Below, piece after piece: positions 19,270 through 28,583 of a stretch of 47,483 nucleotides of DNA. The notes beneath the pieces were generated by a model, which was not told the origin of the DNA, did not search any database, and was given only the letters and a program-made list of their open reading frames with translations. The position numbers were made by a program, and so were the translations under genes. The DNA is from Candidatus Peribacteria bacterium (GTDB lineage Bacteria; Patescibacteriota; Gracilibacteria; Peribacterales; Peribacteraceae). Location of the stretch: positions 1 to 47,483 of the forward strand of contig CALREJ010000004.1 in the NCBI GenBank assembly GCA_943355155.1. Reading direction: 5' to 3'. Each line of letters begins with the position of its first letter. Position 1 is the first letter of the stretch.

Positions 19270-20136
19270 TTATAGTGTTACCAACGCCGCTCCCATCGCC
19301 CCCGGATGACTGAGTGCCGTTACCGCAATCTCCGGCAAAGGAGTTCCCGCCATTGTCCACTGTTTCAATTCCTCTGTAATTTTACTCAGATGTGGTTTTA
19401 GTGATTTCCCAGCACTTCCTCCAAGTACCACAATATCTGGATCGAGCATGTACGTGAGACTTGCGATCACTTGGGCTACTTCACGAAAGACTTGAGGTTG
19501 TAAAAATGCGCAGACTTCACCCTGCATGTAATCCTCCGGACGTTTTGCGGCGGTGCAGCGCTTGCCCATGGCGGTGCCGGAAATGAATTGTTCGATGTCG
19601 CCGCGATTGTCATCTGTTTCATAGGGGGGTGAGCCAGGCATCAGTAGCATGTGTCCGATCTCCCCGGCAAATCCGTGCGACCCATGAAAAACTTTTTCAT
19701 CGATCACGATTCCACCACCGACACCCGTCCCAATCGTCATTCCGATCACAACACGTTTTCCTTTTCCTGCTCCCATAATGGCTTCTGCAAGGGCAAAACA
19801 ACGTGCATCATTTTCGACAGTCACAGGCAATTTCAATTGTTTTTCGCATTCTTTTTTCACTGCAAAGTTTTCACTGTGCGGAATATTCGGCGTGCGGATC
19901 ACGACTCCTTCCGGCTGATGAATGAGTCCGGGAATGCCAATTCCCACCGCAGTTGTATCATCGGTACGAAGGCGATTGATCAAGTCAATACAATCCTGCA
20001 ACACCTTTGAAAATCCTGCCTCCGCATCTGTTGCAATCTTTTCCTCCGCAATCAATTCCACCGTTTGTGCATCGTAGCGACCTGCATGAATTTTGGTTCC
20101 GCCGAGATCGAGTCCGATGATGGAGGTGGAGGACAT
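19270..20136 (-). CDS. ROK family sugar kinase (glucokinase-like)
   Basis: IIGLDLGGTKIHAGRYD; VGIGIPGLI; TIGTGVGGGIVIDEKVFHGSHGFAGEIGHM; VVLGGSAG. Confidence 0.9.
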   Translation of the reverse strand: MSSTSIIGLDLGGTKIHAGRYDAQTVELIAEEKIATDAEAGFSKVLQDCIDLINRLRTDDTTAVGIGIPGLIHQPEGVVIRTPNIPHSENFAVKKECEKQLKLPVTVENDARCFALAEAIMGAGKGKRVVIGMTIGTGVGGGIVIDEKVFHGSHGFAGEIGHMLLMPGSPPYETDDNRGDIEQFISGTAMGKRCTAAKRPEDYMQGEVCAFLQPQVFREVAQVIASLTYMLDPDIVVLGGSAGKSLKPHLSKITEELKQWTMAGTPLPEIAVTALSHPGAMGAALVTL

Positions 20137-20178
20137 TGCGATAACAATACATTAGGAATTATTCTTTCGCACGTCTGT

Positions 20179-20436
20179 TCATGTAAGGCTTTCTCGTATT
20201 CTTTTAAGTAATGGAACAGAAACTGAGCCACTCTTTTTTACTGAAGCTTCACGAATGCGAGCACCATGTTCACTTACATATGCTTCGAAATATACAAGTT
20301 TAAAAGGACTATAAGGCTTTGTAGAAAAAACCTCACAATCATTATGCTGTTGCAATCTTCTCTTCAAATCGTTTGTTGATCCTTTGTAGAAATAGTTTGA
20401 ATCTTTTGAGCTTTGAAGGACGTAGAAGTACCACAT
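20179..20436 (-). CDS. GIY-YIG domain endonuclease (UvrC-like single domain)
   Basis: MWYFYVLQSSKDSNYFYKGSTNDLKRRLQQHNDCEVFSTKPYSPFKLVYFEAY. Confidence 0.85.
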   Translation of the reverse strand: MWYFYVLQSSKDSNYFYKGSTNDLKRRLQQHNDCEVFSTKPYSPFKLVYFEAYVSEHGARIREASVKKSGSVSVPLLKRIRESLT

Positions 20437-20494
20437 ATTGAAGGAAGTACTTTGAATGGCGGAGCCACGTCGCGCAGAACAGGGAAGTGGCGGA

Positions 20495-20520
20495 GCCACG
20501 TCGTTCGCGAACGACGTGGC
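20495..20520. repeat. 26-bp perfect palindrome abutting the tRNA-Ser 3' end
   Basis: GCCACGTCGTTCG|CGAACGACGTGGC. Confidence 0.9.
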
Positions 20521-20608
20521 GGAGAGGGAGGGATTCGAACCCTCGGAACGGTTTTACCCGTTCACCACATTAGCAGTGTGGTGCTTTCGGCCACTCAGCC
20601 ACCTCTCC
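20517..20608 (-). tRNA. tRNA-Ser(GCT), CCA encoded
   Basis: Reverse complement GGAGAGGTGGCTGAGTGGCCGAAAGCACCACACTGCTAATGTGG...GAGGGTTCGAATCCCTCCCTCTCCGCCA. Confidence 0.95.
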
Positions 20609-20664
20609 AAAGCCGCGCCAGTATAGGGCTAGGGAGTGTATTCTTGCTAGGTCAAAATACTACC

Positions 20665-21039
20665 TTAGGCAGTTTGTAGCTCCTTGGGGTTCGGGCCATA
20701 CTTGTTCGATCCTGTTTGACTGTCGAGAAGCATGAATACAAACAAAGCGACGACACCAATAAAAGGAATCAAGCTGATGAGCATCCACCACCCACTTCTG
20801 TTTGTGTCATGGAGTCGTCGTACAGCGACTGCAAAGGAAGGAATCAACACTGCCAACGTATATAAAAATGCAATATTTGCTATGTTTTTGTTGTGAGCAA
20901 CTGTGGCAAGAACTGTGAAAAGGATTTGGATCGCAATACCGACAATTGCGTTAAATAAAACGAAATACCAATACTCTGCTCGCCTTGCTCGTCCAGAAAA
21001 AACTGCATATCTTTTTAATACTGAAATGTAATAGTTCAT
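20665..21039 (-). CDS. DUF805 membrane protein
   Basis: YAVFSGRARRAEYWYFVLFNAIV...AVAVRRLHDTNRSGWWMLISLIPFIG...GSNKYGPNP. Confidence 0.9.
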   Translation of the reverse strand: MNYYISVLKRYAVFSGRARRAEYWYFVLFNAIVGIAIQILFTVLATVAHNKNIANIAFLYTLAVLIPSFAVAVRRLHDTNRSGWWMLISLIPFIGVVALFVFMLLDSQTGSNKYGPNPKELQTA

Positions 21040-21101
21040 GTGTGTGGAAGGAAGGAGATACTATTTCGCATAGTATCAAAAGCATTTTTTCATGCAATTT
21101 C

Positions 21102-21632
21102 TTATTGTGCTGCCTCTATTTCCTCGATTGTAACGATATCCAATGTGTTGTTGTTTAATGTGTATGTCTTCATGAGAATGGATAGCACTTGTTCTGAAAC
21201 AAGGACACAGCCGAAACTTTTGTATCGATCATCTGCTGAGAGAATTTTTTGTATGTTGTCTGTCGTGTGGATTCCGTACGCTGTGTATTCTTTGTTATCG
21301 TACAGTCGTAAAAAGTGTCCTTCTTTCCCAAAACTGTCTTGGTCAGTTTGAATTGTCGTTGAAAGCACAGTCCATTTTTTTGAAGGTGTCGCGGCGTCGT
21401 ACGTACGACTCATGTAATTCACAATTTTTCTTTGACCGGAACCGATACGGAACATCGTAAATCCGCCCTTTTCATGGACGATGTACCCAATATTGGATTT
21501 TGTATCTGCAACAAATCGATCGTGAATTTCCGGAGTCCACGCACTTACGTCAATCGGAAGTTGCTGGTCATTGCTTCCACCGGAGGACGTTGCAACGACA
21601 ATGCCGAAGAGAGCTAGCAAAATATGATGCAA
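21102..21632 (-). CDS. Secreted protein, possible divergent L,D-transpeptidase (YkuD-like)
   Basis: Hydrophobic N-terminus; YGIHTT...SFGCVLVSEQVLSIL resembles the YkuD H...S.GC pattern. Confidence 0.45.
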   Translation of the reverse strand: MHHILLALFGIVVATSSGGSNDQQLPIDVSAWTPEIHDRFVADTKSNIGYIVHEKGGFTMFRIGSGQRKIVNYMSRTYDAATPSKKWTVLSTTIQTDQDSFGKEGHFLRLYDNKEYTAYGIHTTDNIQKILSADDRYKSFGCVLVSEQVLSILMKTYTLNNNTLDIVTIEEIEAAQ

Positions 21633-21792
21633 AGCAAAATATCATACCTATATTTGAATATTTGTCAACCATAGAATGATTACAATTCGTCGATTCTCTT
21701 AACTTTACGATTATTATTCCAACTTCGAGCACAAATTGTATTCAGATGATATTCTTGGATGCTTTCAGCACATCCCATACACTTGCAGACAC

Positions 21793-22695
21793 ATGAATCA
21801 GTCCTTCACGCACGCACCGGTATTGGAAAAGGAAGTGATGCAATTGCTCGCTCCGATGTCCGATGAAACGTTGCTTGATGTGACTCTGGGGCTCGGGGGA
21901 CATGCGAAAAGATTTTTAGAAATGACGGCGCCAAACGGAAAATTGTTTGCACTCGATGCTGACTCGAAAAATTTGGAGCAGGCGCATGAAGTACTTTTAG
22001 ATTTTGACAATCGCATGGAACTCCGTCATCTCAATTTTGGGCAGATTACAGATTTGGAATTCCCACCTCTTGATATTCTTTTTGCGGATCTTGGACTCAG
22101 TTCACCACACCTTGATGACCCCGAGAGGGGATTTAGTTTTCGGACCGATGCGCCGCTTGATATGCGCTTTGATCGAACATCGGGCATTACGGCATCTCAA
22201 TTGATCAAAACTTCTGATGAAGATGCTCTCACAAAAATATTTCGTGGTTTTGGCGAGCTGTATCCGCAAGCAAAAAGGCTTGCAAAAACTCTCGCCGGAT
22301 CGGATGTCCTTACAACGTTTCACCTGAAAGCAATCGTTGAGCAAACGTTTGGATTCAAAGCAAAGTCACTGATGCCGCAGGTGTTTCAGGCTCTTCGGAT
22401 AGCGGTAAATGATGAATTACGTTCGCTTCAGGAATTACTGAGAGTGGGCCCAACATTACTCGCAATTGGGGGGCGGATGGGTGTCATCAGCTTTCATTCG
22501 CTCGAAGACCGAATGGTGAAGCACACGTTTCGTTCTCTCACGACACCGGTGAAAGACGACATCACCGGAAAAGTTGCGATTGCCGCACCGTTTGAATTAC
22601 TCACTCATAAATCCGTCATGCCGTCGGATGAAGAGATTGAGCGTAATCCGCGTGCGCGCAGTGCAAAGTTTCGAGTGATTCGCAAAGTGTCCTGA
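21793..22695 (+). CDS. rsmH: 16S rRNA (cytosine1402-N4)-methyltransferase
   Basis: FTHAPVLEKEVMQLL, LLDVTLGLGGHAKRFLE, FADLGLSSPHLDDPERGFSFRTDAPLDMRFD, ISFHSLEDRMVK. Confidence 0.96.
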   Translation: MNQSFTHAPVLEKEVMQLLAPMSDETLLDVTLGLGGHAKRFLEMTAPNGKLFALDADSKNLEQAHEVLLDFDNRMELRHLNFGQITDLEFPPLDILFADLGLSSPHLDDPERGFSFRTDAPLDMRFDRTSGITASQLIKTSDEDALTKIFRGFGELYPQAKRLAKTLAGSDVLTTFHLKAIVEQTFGFKAKSLMPQVFQALRIAVNDELRSLQELLRVGPTLLAIGGRMGVISFHSLEDRMVKHTFRSLTTPVKDDITGKVAIAAPFELLTHKSVMPSDEEIERNPRARSAKFRVIRKVS

Positions 22696-22715
22696 AGTTG
22701 GTAGACTGTTTTTGC

Positions 22716-23066
22716 ATGATCCGATTTTCCAATCCATTCAAACAGCAATCCGCGGTAACGAATCGTTCGTCTCTCGGGTCGCTTGTCGATGAAAGCACAA
22801 TGCTCCTGATGGTGGCGATCGGGTCACTTATTCTCATCCTTGCGTTGATGATTCTGTTTCACGAAAACGCAAACGCGACAAAGGGTTATCGGCTCCGCAC
22901 ACTCGAACGTCAGCGGTCGCAGTTACTTCTCACTGAAGAAGTACAAAATATGCAAATTGCGCAGCAGCAAGCACTCGAACAACTGCAACAAGACCCGCGA
23001 GTGCAGGAGATGATTCCGGCAAAGGGACCGCAGTATGTGGAGGGAGGGATTGGAATTAGGAATTAG
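22716..23066 (+). CDS. FtsL-like small bitopic division protein
   Basis: Position immediately after rsmH; one TM segment (MLLMVAIGSLILILALMILF) followed by a coiled-coil region. Confidence 0.5.
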   Translation: MIRFSNPFKQQSAVTNRSSLGSLVDESTMLLMVAIGSLILILALMILFHENANATKGYRLRTLERQRSQLLLTEEVQNMQIAQQQALEQLQQDPRVQEMIPAKGPQYVEGGIGIRN

Positions 23067-23200
23067 GATCTAGGAATTAGGATCTAGGATCTAGCTTTAG
23101 TTTGGAATTTTTTTACGAAATTTCTATGAATCCTCGCATCAAATTATTTCCATTTAGAAGCTTAAAAGCTAACTCCTAACTCCTAACTCCTAAACCGTCA
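23054..23200. repeat. R4 repeat copy
   Basis: aattaggatctaggaattaggatctaggatctagct ... aagcttaaaagctaactcctaactcctaactcctaa. Confidence 0.75.
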
Positions 23201-24607
23201 TCATGGAATCATCCTGATATGTACTGTGTGAACGGATCCGGTTCGTGATTTCGTATCAGAGATCACGACAACTTTTTGTCCGCTTTTCAGGAACGGTAGT
23301 TTCTTCAATGCTTCCAATGCGCGTTCGATCGTCGTTTCCGGATCCATATCAAAGTCAACGTGCAAGGTACGTACACCATGAAACATCTGGAGTGCGCGTT
23401 CGACGGCAGGGGATTCCGTCATCGCAATGATCGGCAGATTGGAGCGAAAATGACTGACAGCCTGTGCAGTTTTCCCCGTCCGCGTGAGGACGATGATCGC
23501 CGGTGATTTCACGGAAAGCGCCATGCTGACAGCGGCGTCCGCAAGGGCGGAACGTTCTCCAAGTGCACAGAAAATATCGTGATGGCTTTCAGAGGATTGA
23601 TGACTTTCCGTTTCCTCCAAAATACGCGCCATGGCAGAAACGGATTCTATCGGGTGTTTCCCGACGGCACTTTCGGCAGAAAGCATTGTCGTGTCTGCGC
23701 GCGTGACAGCCGCATGCGCGACGTCCGTCACTTCTGCGCGTGTGGGCATGGGATTTTCGATCATGCTTTCGAGCATCTGCGTCGCAACAATCACCGGTTT
23801 TCCCGCTTGTCTGGATTTTTCAACGATCATATCTTGGATAGCAGGAATCTTTTCAAACGGCATTTCGGCGCCCAAATCACCTCTGGCGACCATGATTCCG
23901 TCCGATGCGTCGATAATGCTGTCGATATTCGCAACTGCCTGCCGTGTCTCGATTTTTGCGATGGTGCGCATTGTGCTGTTGTTCTTTTTTAAAAATGCCG
24001 ACACTTCGCGCATTTCGTCGGCGGTGCGGATAAAGGAAAGTGCGACGTAATCCATCTCTTCCTCGATCCCGAGTTCCAAATCACTCCAGTCCTTTTTCAT
24101 CATCGACGGCAAACTGATGTCTGCGCCCGGCAGATTGATGTGGCGGCGGGATCCTATATGACCTGTGTCGTGTGAGCGTGCGACGACGGTTCCGTCTTTT
24201 CCGGTAGAGACAACTTCAAAAGACATCACGCCGTTATCGAGCAAAATACTTTCAGCTTTCAGCACATCGACTGCAAGTTTGTCGTAGTTCACCAGAATCA
24301 CAGGTCGAGTTTCCTTCGGAAGGGGAGTCGGAGAAAACACGACTTCTTGACCTTTTACGATCTCGATGGGTGTCGTCACTTCTCCCGTGCGAATTTCCGC
24401 GCCTTTTGTATCGAGCATCAGCGCAATGGTGCAACCCTTACTTTTATTCACTTCTTTGACTGCACGGATGGTTGCGAGGTGCGTGGATGCATCGCCGTGC
24501 GAAAAGTTAATGCGGGCTATGTCCATTCCTGCTTTATGCAACGCGAAGATGTTTTCGGTGGAATTGGAAGCAGGTCCGAGTGTACAAATAATCTTCGTGA
24601 GTCGCAT
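23201..24607 (-). CDS. pyk: Pyruvate kinase
   Basis: RLTKIICTLGPASNSTENI, GMDIARINFSHGD, MVARGDLGAEMPFEKIPAIQ, VATQMLESMIENPMPTRAEVTDVAHA. Confidence 0.96.
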   Translation of the reverse strand: MRLTKIICTLGPASNSTENIFALHKAGMDIARINFSHGDASTHLATIRAVKEVNKSKGCTIALMLDTKGAEIRTGEVTTPIEIVKGQEVVFSPTPLPKETRPVILVNYDKLAVDVLKAESILLDNGVMSFEVVSTGKDGTVVARSHDTGHIGSRRHINLPGADISLPSMMKKDWSDLELGIEEEMDYVALSFIRTADEMREVSAFLKKNNSTMRTIAKIETRQAVANIDSIIDASDGIMVARGDLGAEMPFEKIPAIQDMIVEKSRQAGKPVIVATQMLESMIENPMPTRAEVTDVAHAAVTRADTTMLSAESAVGKHPIESVSAMARILEETESHQSSESHHDIFCALGERSALADAAVSMALSVKSPAIIVLTRTGKTAQAVSHFRSNLPIIAMTESPAVERALQMFHGVRTLHVDFDMDPETTIERALEALKKLPFLKSGQKVVVISDTKSRTGSVHTVHIRMIP

Positions 24608-24718
24608 GTTCACATTGGGGAAATGTGTATTCATGTGTATTGTAGCACAATTTCCTATCTCTGCATATCATTGTCGTGGAAAAAATTGTCAAAGAATGCT
24701 ATAATGACAGGATTTTTC

Positions 24719-26965
24719 ATGCAAAAAACACACATCCTTACAACGGCCTTTACGCTGCTCTGCGGAGCATTCATGTTGATGCTGTTCTGGAAGCAGGCAC
24801 AAGTGGAAATCCACAAGGATGCGCCTCCGACTTTCTCGATGACAACAACAATCGCTTTTGGGTATCCGTCAGGAGAAGTAGGATGTCAGGGTGGTGTACC
24901 AAACGGAACGAAAGTCACGGATGAGGATTGTGACGACTCCAATGCGACAACATCCGGAGACGGATGTACCAACTCATGTACCATTGAATCGGGATGGAGT
25001 TGCATAGGAAATACTCCCAGTGTGTGTTCCGCTATCTGTGGCAACGGAGCGAAACATGGCAGTGAAACGTGTGATGATAGCAATACCACCAATGGTGACG
25101 GGTGTTCCGCAGTCTGCGCGCAAGAAACCGGATGGACGTGTACGGGAGTAGGTGCCGGAAGTTGTACGACGATCTGTGGTGACGGACTGAAGAAGGGGTC
25201 GGAAGGATGTGATGATACCAATACCACTGCCGGCGACGGTTGCTCGGCGACCTGTACAGTCGAATCCGGTTACAGTTGTAGCGGCACTGCACCCAGTACC
25301 TGCTCCACAACGTGTGGTGATGGCGTCAAAGCAGGATCAGAAGCGTGTGATGATGCGGATACGGATAATGGCGATGGCTGTTCCTCCACCTGTACGGTCG
25401 AATCCGGTTATAATTGCAGCGGCACGACACCGAGTGTCTGTGCAACAGGGTGCGGAGACAGTATCATGGCAGGAGCGGAGCAGTGTGATGACGGAGGACA
25501 AACAGTGACATGCGACAGCGACTGTACGACCGTGAGCTGTGGCGATAGCACGACGAATGCTACGGCTGGAGAGGCATGTGATGACGGATCGAATAACGGG
25601 AGTACGAAACCGTGTACGACATCGTGCCAAAAAACAACCTGTGGCGATGGAACAGTGCAGGCTCCCAATGGAGATGGAACGTACGAAGTGTGTGAGCCGT
25701 CACTGAATAGCAGTTGCTCACTTGCTTGTAATATTCAAACAGGCATCGCGTCGAGTGGCATTGACTCTAGTGACAATCAATATCAAGCACCGGTGATCAC
25801 GCGACTTCCTCCTCCACAGGGATGCGGAGACGGTGTGCTGAACAACGATGAGCAGTGCGACGATGGACTGTATAACGGTTTGAACGGTGTGTGTGATCGC
25901 TGGTGTCACACGACCTTTTGTGGAGATGGCGTTGTCCAATTCGGGCGCGGAGAGCAGTGTGAGCCGACTCGGTCGGCAGATGGATTCCTCTTCACAGCAC
26001 CGATGTGCGGACTCAGTTGCTCGATGCCCGTGTGTGACGATTTTGGCGGCTGTTCCGGCGGCTGCATGCTGCAAAATCTTCCTGCTTGTCAGGCCACGGA
26101 TGTTTCTTCTCTTCAGAATCCCCCCATGCAGACTGTTTGGATTGTTCCGCCTTCCTCTCAGACACAATCACCGATGATGTCGACGCAGCTTCCGTCCGGT
26201 CAATACATTGCGCCCAACTACACAAGTGTCGAGTCCCTCTTTCCGACAACAATCAAAACAAACAGCACAATTGTCGTGAATCCTTCCGTTTACAATCCGG
26301 TCTCAGTGCAGAGTCAACAATCCGGATGGTTCACAGCGTCACTCTGCGGTGATGGATTTCAGCAGGCAGGTGAAGAGTGTGATGATGGTGCGAAGAATTC
26401 CGATTTTATCCGCGGTGCGTGTCGCATGAACTGTAAACTTCCGTCTTGCGGAGACAGCGTGCGTGACACAGGGGAAGATTGTGACTATGGGACAAAAGAT
26501 AACACCATTGGCAATGGCTGCACGGCCGTGTGCAAAGAAAGTCTGTGCGGTGATGGTGTGTTGCAGCCCGGTGAAGAATGTGATGACGGTTCGAGGAATT
26601 CCGATACCACGCCCGATTCCTGCAGTATGAAATGTCTGATGCCGCGCTGTGGAGACCGGATCAATGACACAAACTTTGGAGAACTGTGTGACGCGGGTGA
26701 AGACAATTCAGATGAGATGTCCGATGCCTGTCGCCTAAACTGTGTGCCTGCGAAGTGCGGAGACAGTGTTATCGATACCGACGAACAATGTGATGATGGA
26801 ACAGAGAACGGCAAAGGTCGATGCACGATGGACTGTTTGGACATCACCCTGCTCCACGCCGCCGCCCCGCAAATGACATCCGGCTATGCCGTAACGCTTT
26901 ATGTCTTTATTGCACTTTCCGGATTCCTTGTCGGGAGACAACTGTATAAGACATTTCTTTTGTGA
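24719..26965 (+). CDS. Large Cys-rich repeat surface protein (DUF4215/Myxococcus Cys-rich repeat type) with C-terminal TM
   Basis: Many CGDG-x-G-E-CDD-xx-GDGCSxxC repeats; signal-like N-terminus; C-terminal YAVTLYVFIALSGFLVGRQLYKTFLL. Confidence 0.85.
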   Translation: MQKTHILTTAFTLLCGAFMLMLFWKQAQVEIHKDAPPTFSMTTTIAFGYPSGEVGCQGGVPNGTKVTDEDCDDSNATTSGDGCTNSCTIESGWSCIGNTPSVCSAICGNGAKHGSETCDDSNTTNGDGCSAVCAQETGWTCTGVGAGSCTTICGDGLKKGSEGCDDTNTTAGDGCSATCTVESGYSCSGTAPSTCSTTCGDGVKAGSEACDDADTDNGDGCSSTCTVESGYNCSGTTPSVCATGCGDSIMAGAEQCDDGGQTVTCDSDCTTVSCGDSTTNATAGEACDDGSNNGSTKPCTTSCQKTTCGDGTVQAPNGDGTYEVCEPSLNSSCSLACNIQTGIASSGIDSSDNQYQAPVITRLPPPQGCGDGVLNNDEQCDDGLYNGLNGVCDRWCHTTFCGDGVVQFGRGEQCEPTRSADGFLFTAPMCGLSCSMPVCDDFGGCSGGCMLQNLPACQATDVSSLQNPPMQTVWIVPPSSQTQSPMMSTQLPSGQYIAPNYTSVESLFPTTIKTNSTIVVNPSVYNPVSVQSQQSGWFTASLCGDGFQQAGEECDDGAKNSDFIRGACRMNCKLPSCGDSVRDTGEDCDYGTKDNTIGNGCTAVCKESLCGDGVLQPGEECDDGSRNSDTTPDSCSMKCLMPRCGDRINDTNFGELCDAGEDNSDEMSDACRLNCVPAKCGDSVIDTDEQCDDGTENGKGRCTMDCLDITLLHAAAPQMTSGYAVTLYVFIALSGFLVGRQLYKTFLL

Positions 26966-27058
26966 GGGGGGAGAGGATGTAGACGGTGAAGAGGAGTAAG
27001 ATAGAATCCTCAATTGTCCATTTTACATTCTACATTTTACATTCTACATTTGATCCAT

Positions 27059-27135
27059 GCTCCGGTAGCTCAGTTGGATAGAGCGGCAGCCTTCTAAGCT
27101 GTAGGTCATAGGTTCGATTCCTATCCGGGGCACCA
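27059..27135 (+). tRNA. tRNA-Arg(TCT), CCA encoded
   Basis: GCTCCGGTAGCTCAGTTGGATAGAGCGGCAGCCTTCTAAGCTGTAGGTCATAGGTTCGATTCCTATCCGGGGCACCA. Confidence 0.95.
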
Positions 27136-27358
27136 TTCGATTCGCAGTTCGCTGCGCTCAGTACTGCTCACTCATGGTAAACCACGAGTTCTTTTAGCGA
27201 GCGAATCGAATGACAGTGAGCGGAGTGCCGCAGCACGAAGTCGAACTGCCCAACAAAACAACACACAAAACATTTCGCAGTTCGCTGCGCTCAGTACTGC
27301 TCACTCACCGTTCGACCCCGAGCTCACGGTCGAGGGGTGGTAAACCACGATCTTTTTT
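27136..27358. repeat. Compound repeat downstream of tRNA-Arg: ~34-bp direct repeats plus hairpins
   Basis: TTCGCAGTTCGCTGCGCTCAGTACTGCTCACTCA at ~27142 and ~27275; TGGTAAACCACGA..TTTT hairpin at each end. Confidence 0.8.
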
Positions 27359-27375
27359 TGGAGTATGCTCCACAC

Positions 27376-27993
27376 ATGCGCCGCCTCTCATTCTCCGACA
27401 AAAACTTCACCGTTGATCTTTTGGAAAATGTGAAAAATATGGAAGTGCGGGAGCCGACGATTCTTTTGAATATTAATGATACTGCCGCTCACGTTGACTC
27501 GGAGATTTTGCAGCCACTTTCTTCGTCCATTTTCAATCAAGTCACCATTCCACATGCCGGCAAAATGATTTCGATCACTTCTGTGTCCGGATTTTCTGCT
27601 TTGGAATCATTGCCAGATCGAGATCGTTTGATGAAAGAATGGACACATGTGCATGATATTTTTCCATTGCCACATTTAAGCGAAACAAAACTTTGGCGAT
27701 CGAAGAAGGAAAAGATCGGCAACGTATCATTCAACCTCTGGTTTGCAGCGGCCGGTACTGATTGTGGTATTCATAACGAACACGATTTTCTGGAAATTCA
27801 TACGCAGATCTGGGGCACGGGACATATGCAAAAATTTCACACAAAAGATTCGAGTACGATGTATGAAGATATCTTGATGACGCCCGGCTTCACGCATGAA
27901 CCCTTTTGCGGACAGGATCACCTATACCCTTGGCATCGGTACTTTGCGGATACGGATTGTGTGTGGTTGGCGGTGGAGTGGAACAAGCAATAA
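27376..27993 (+). CDS. Hypothetical protein, possibly cupin-like fold
   Basis: Intact ORF with -10 box 6 nt upstream; GIHNEHDFLEIHTQIWGTGHMQKFH. Confidence 0.45.
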   Translation: MRRLSFSDKNFTVDLLENVKNMEVREPTILLNINDTAAHVDSEILQPLSSSIFNQVTIPHAGKMISITSVSGFSALESLPDRDRLMKEWTHVHDIFPLPHLSETKLWRSKKEKIGNVSFNLWFAAAGTDCGIHNEHDFLEIHTQIWGTGHMQKFHTKDSSTMYEDILMTPGFTHEPFCGQDHLYPWHRYFADTDCVWLAVEWNKQ

Positions 27994-28034
27994 ATCTACG
28001 GCAAATTTCTACAAAATCTGCTATAATACTCAGG

Positions 28035-28583
28035 ATGGATGAAACTCAAAACCAACCCCTCGTTCCGGCTACGCTCCCCAAGTCCGATGTAGAGCAAAAT
28101 AAGGATATTGCTGCACTGAGTTATGCGTGGGTGCTTTCTGTGGTGGTGCTGCTTTGGAAAAGGGATTCTTCGTTTGCGCAGTTTCATGCAAAGCAGGCGA
28201 CGGTGCTTTTTGCGCTGAGTGTGGTGGTGTGGCCCATTCCATTTGTCGGACAGTTTTTGGAATTACTTATTTTAGGACTCTGTGTCTTTGGATTCCTTGC
28301 GGCGGCGCAGGGTGAACAGAAATATATACCGATCATCGGAGACATTGCGTTTGGACAGCTGAAAAATTTACGGCACTCGTGGCATCAGATTCTACAATTC
28401 CTCCTTCGTGGCTGGCACAAGGTGCGCCGTTCTGCTAAAAAGAACGAGACAAAGTCAGAGGCATCTTCGCCTTCAACAACCCCAGAACCTTCACAACCTC
28501 CCATACTTCCCGTACCTTCCTTACCCTCTGAACCTTCTCAACCCGACCCACTTAACTTACCTAATCTCCCTCCCTCCCCATGA
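28035..28583 (+). CDS. DUF4870/Tic20-like membrane protein with Pro-rich tail
   Basis: DIAALSYAWVLSVVVLLWKRDSSFAQFHAKQATVLFALSVV...; C-terminal PEPSQPPILPVPSLPSEPSQPDPLNLP; overlaps pyrH start (ATGA). Confidence 0.65.
   Translation: MDETQNQPLVPATLPKSDVEQNKDIAALSYAWVLSVVVLLWKRDSSFAQFHAKQATVLFALSVVVWPIPFVGQFLELLILGLCVFGFLAAAQGEQKYIPIIGDIAFGQLKNLRHSWHQILQFLLRGWHKVRRSAKKNETKSEASSPSTTPEPSQPPILPVPSLPSEPSQPDPLNLPNLPPSP

Noticed and set aside
24347-24718. N-terminal extension of the Cys-rich ORF over the pyk gene
   Set aside because: Overlaps antisense pyk coding sequence; TATAAT at 24700 and a signal-like MQKTHILTTAF start at 24719 give a better model.
27136-27358. CRISPR array
   Set aside because: Only two direct repeats with a long spacer, no regular repeat-spacer periodicity and no cas genes in the window.
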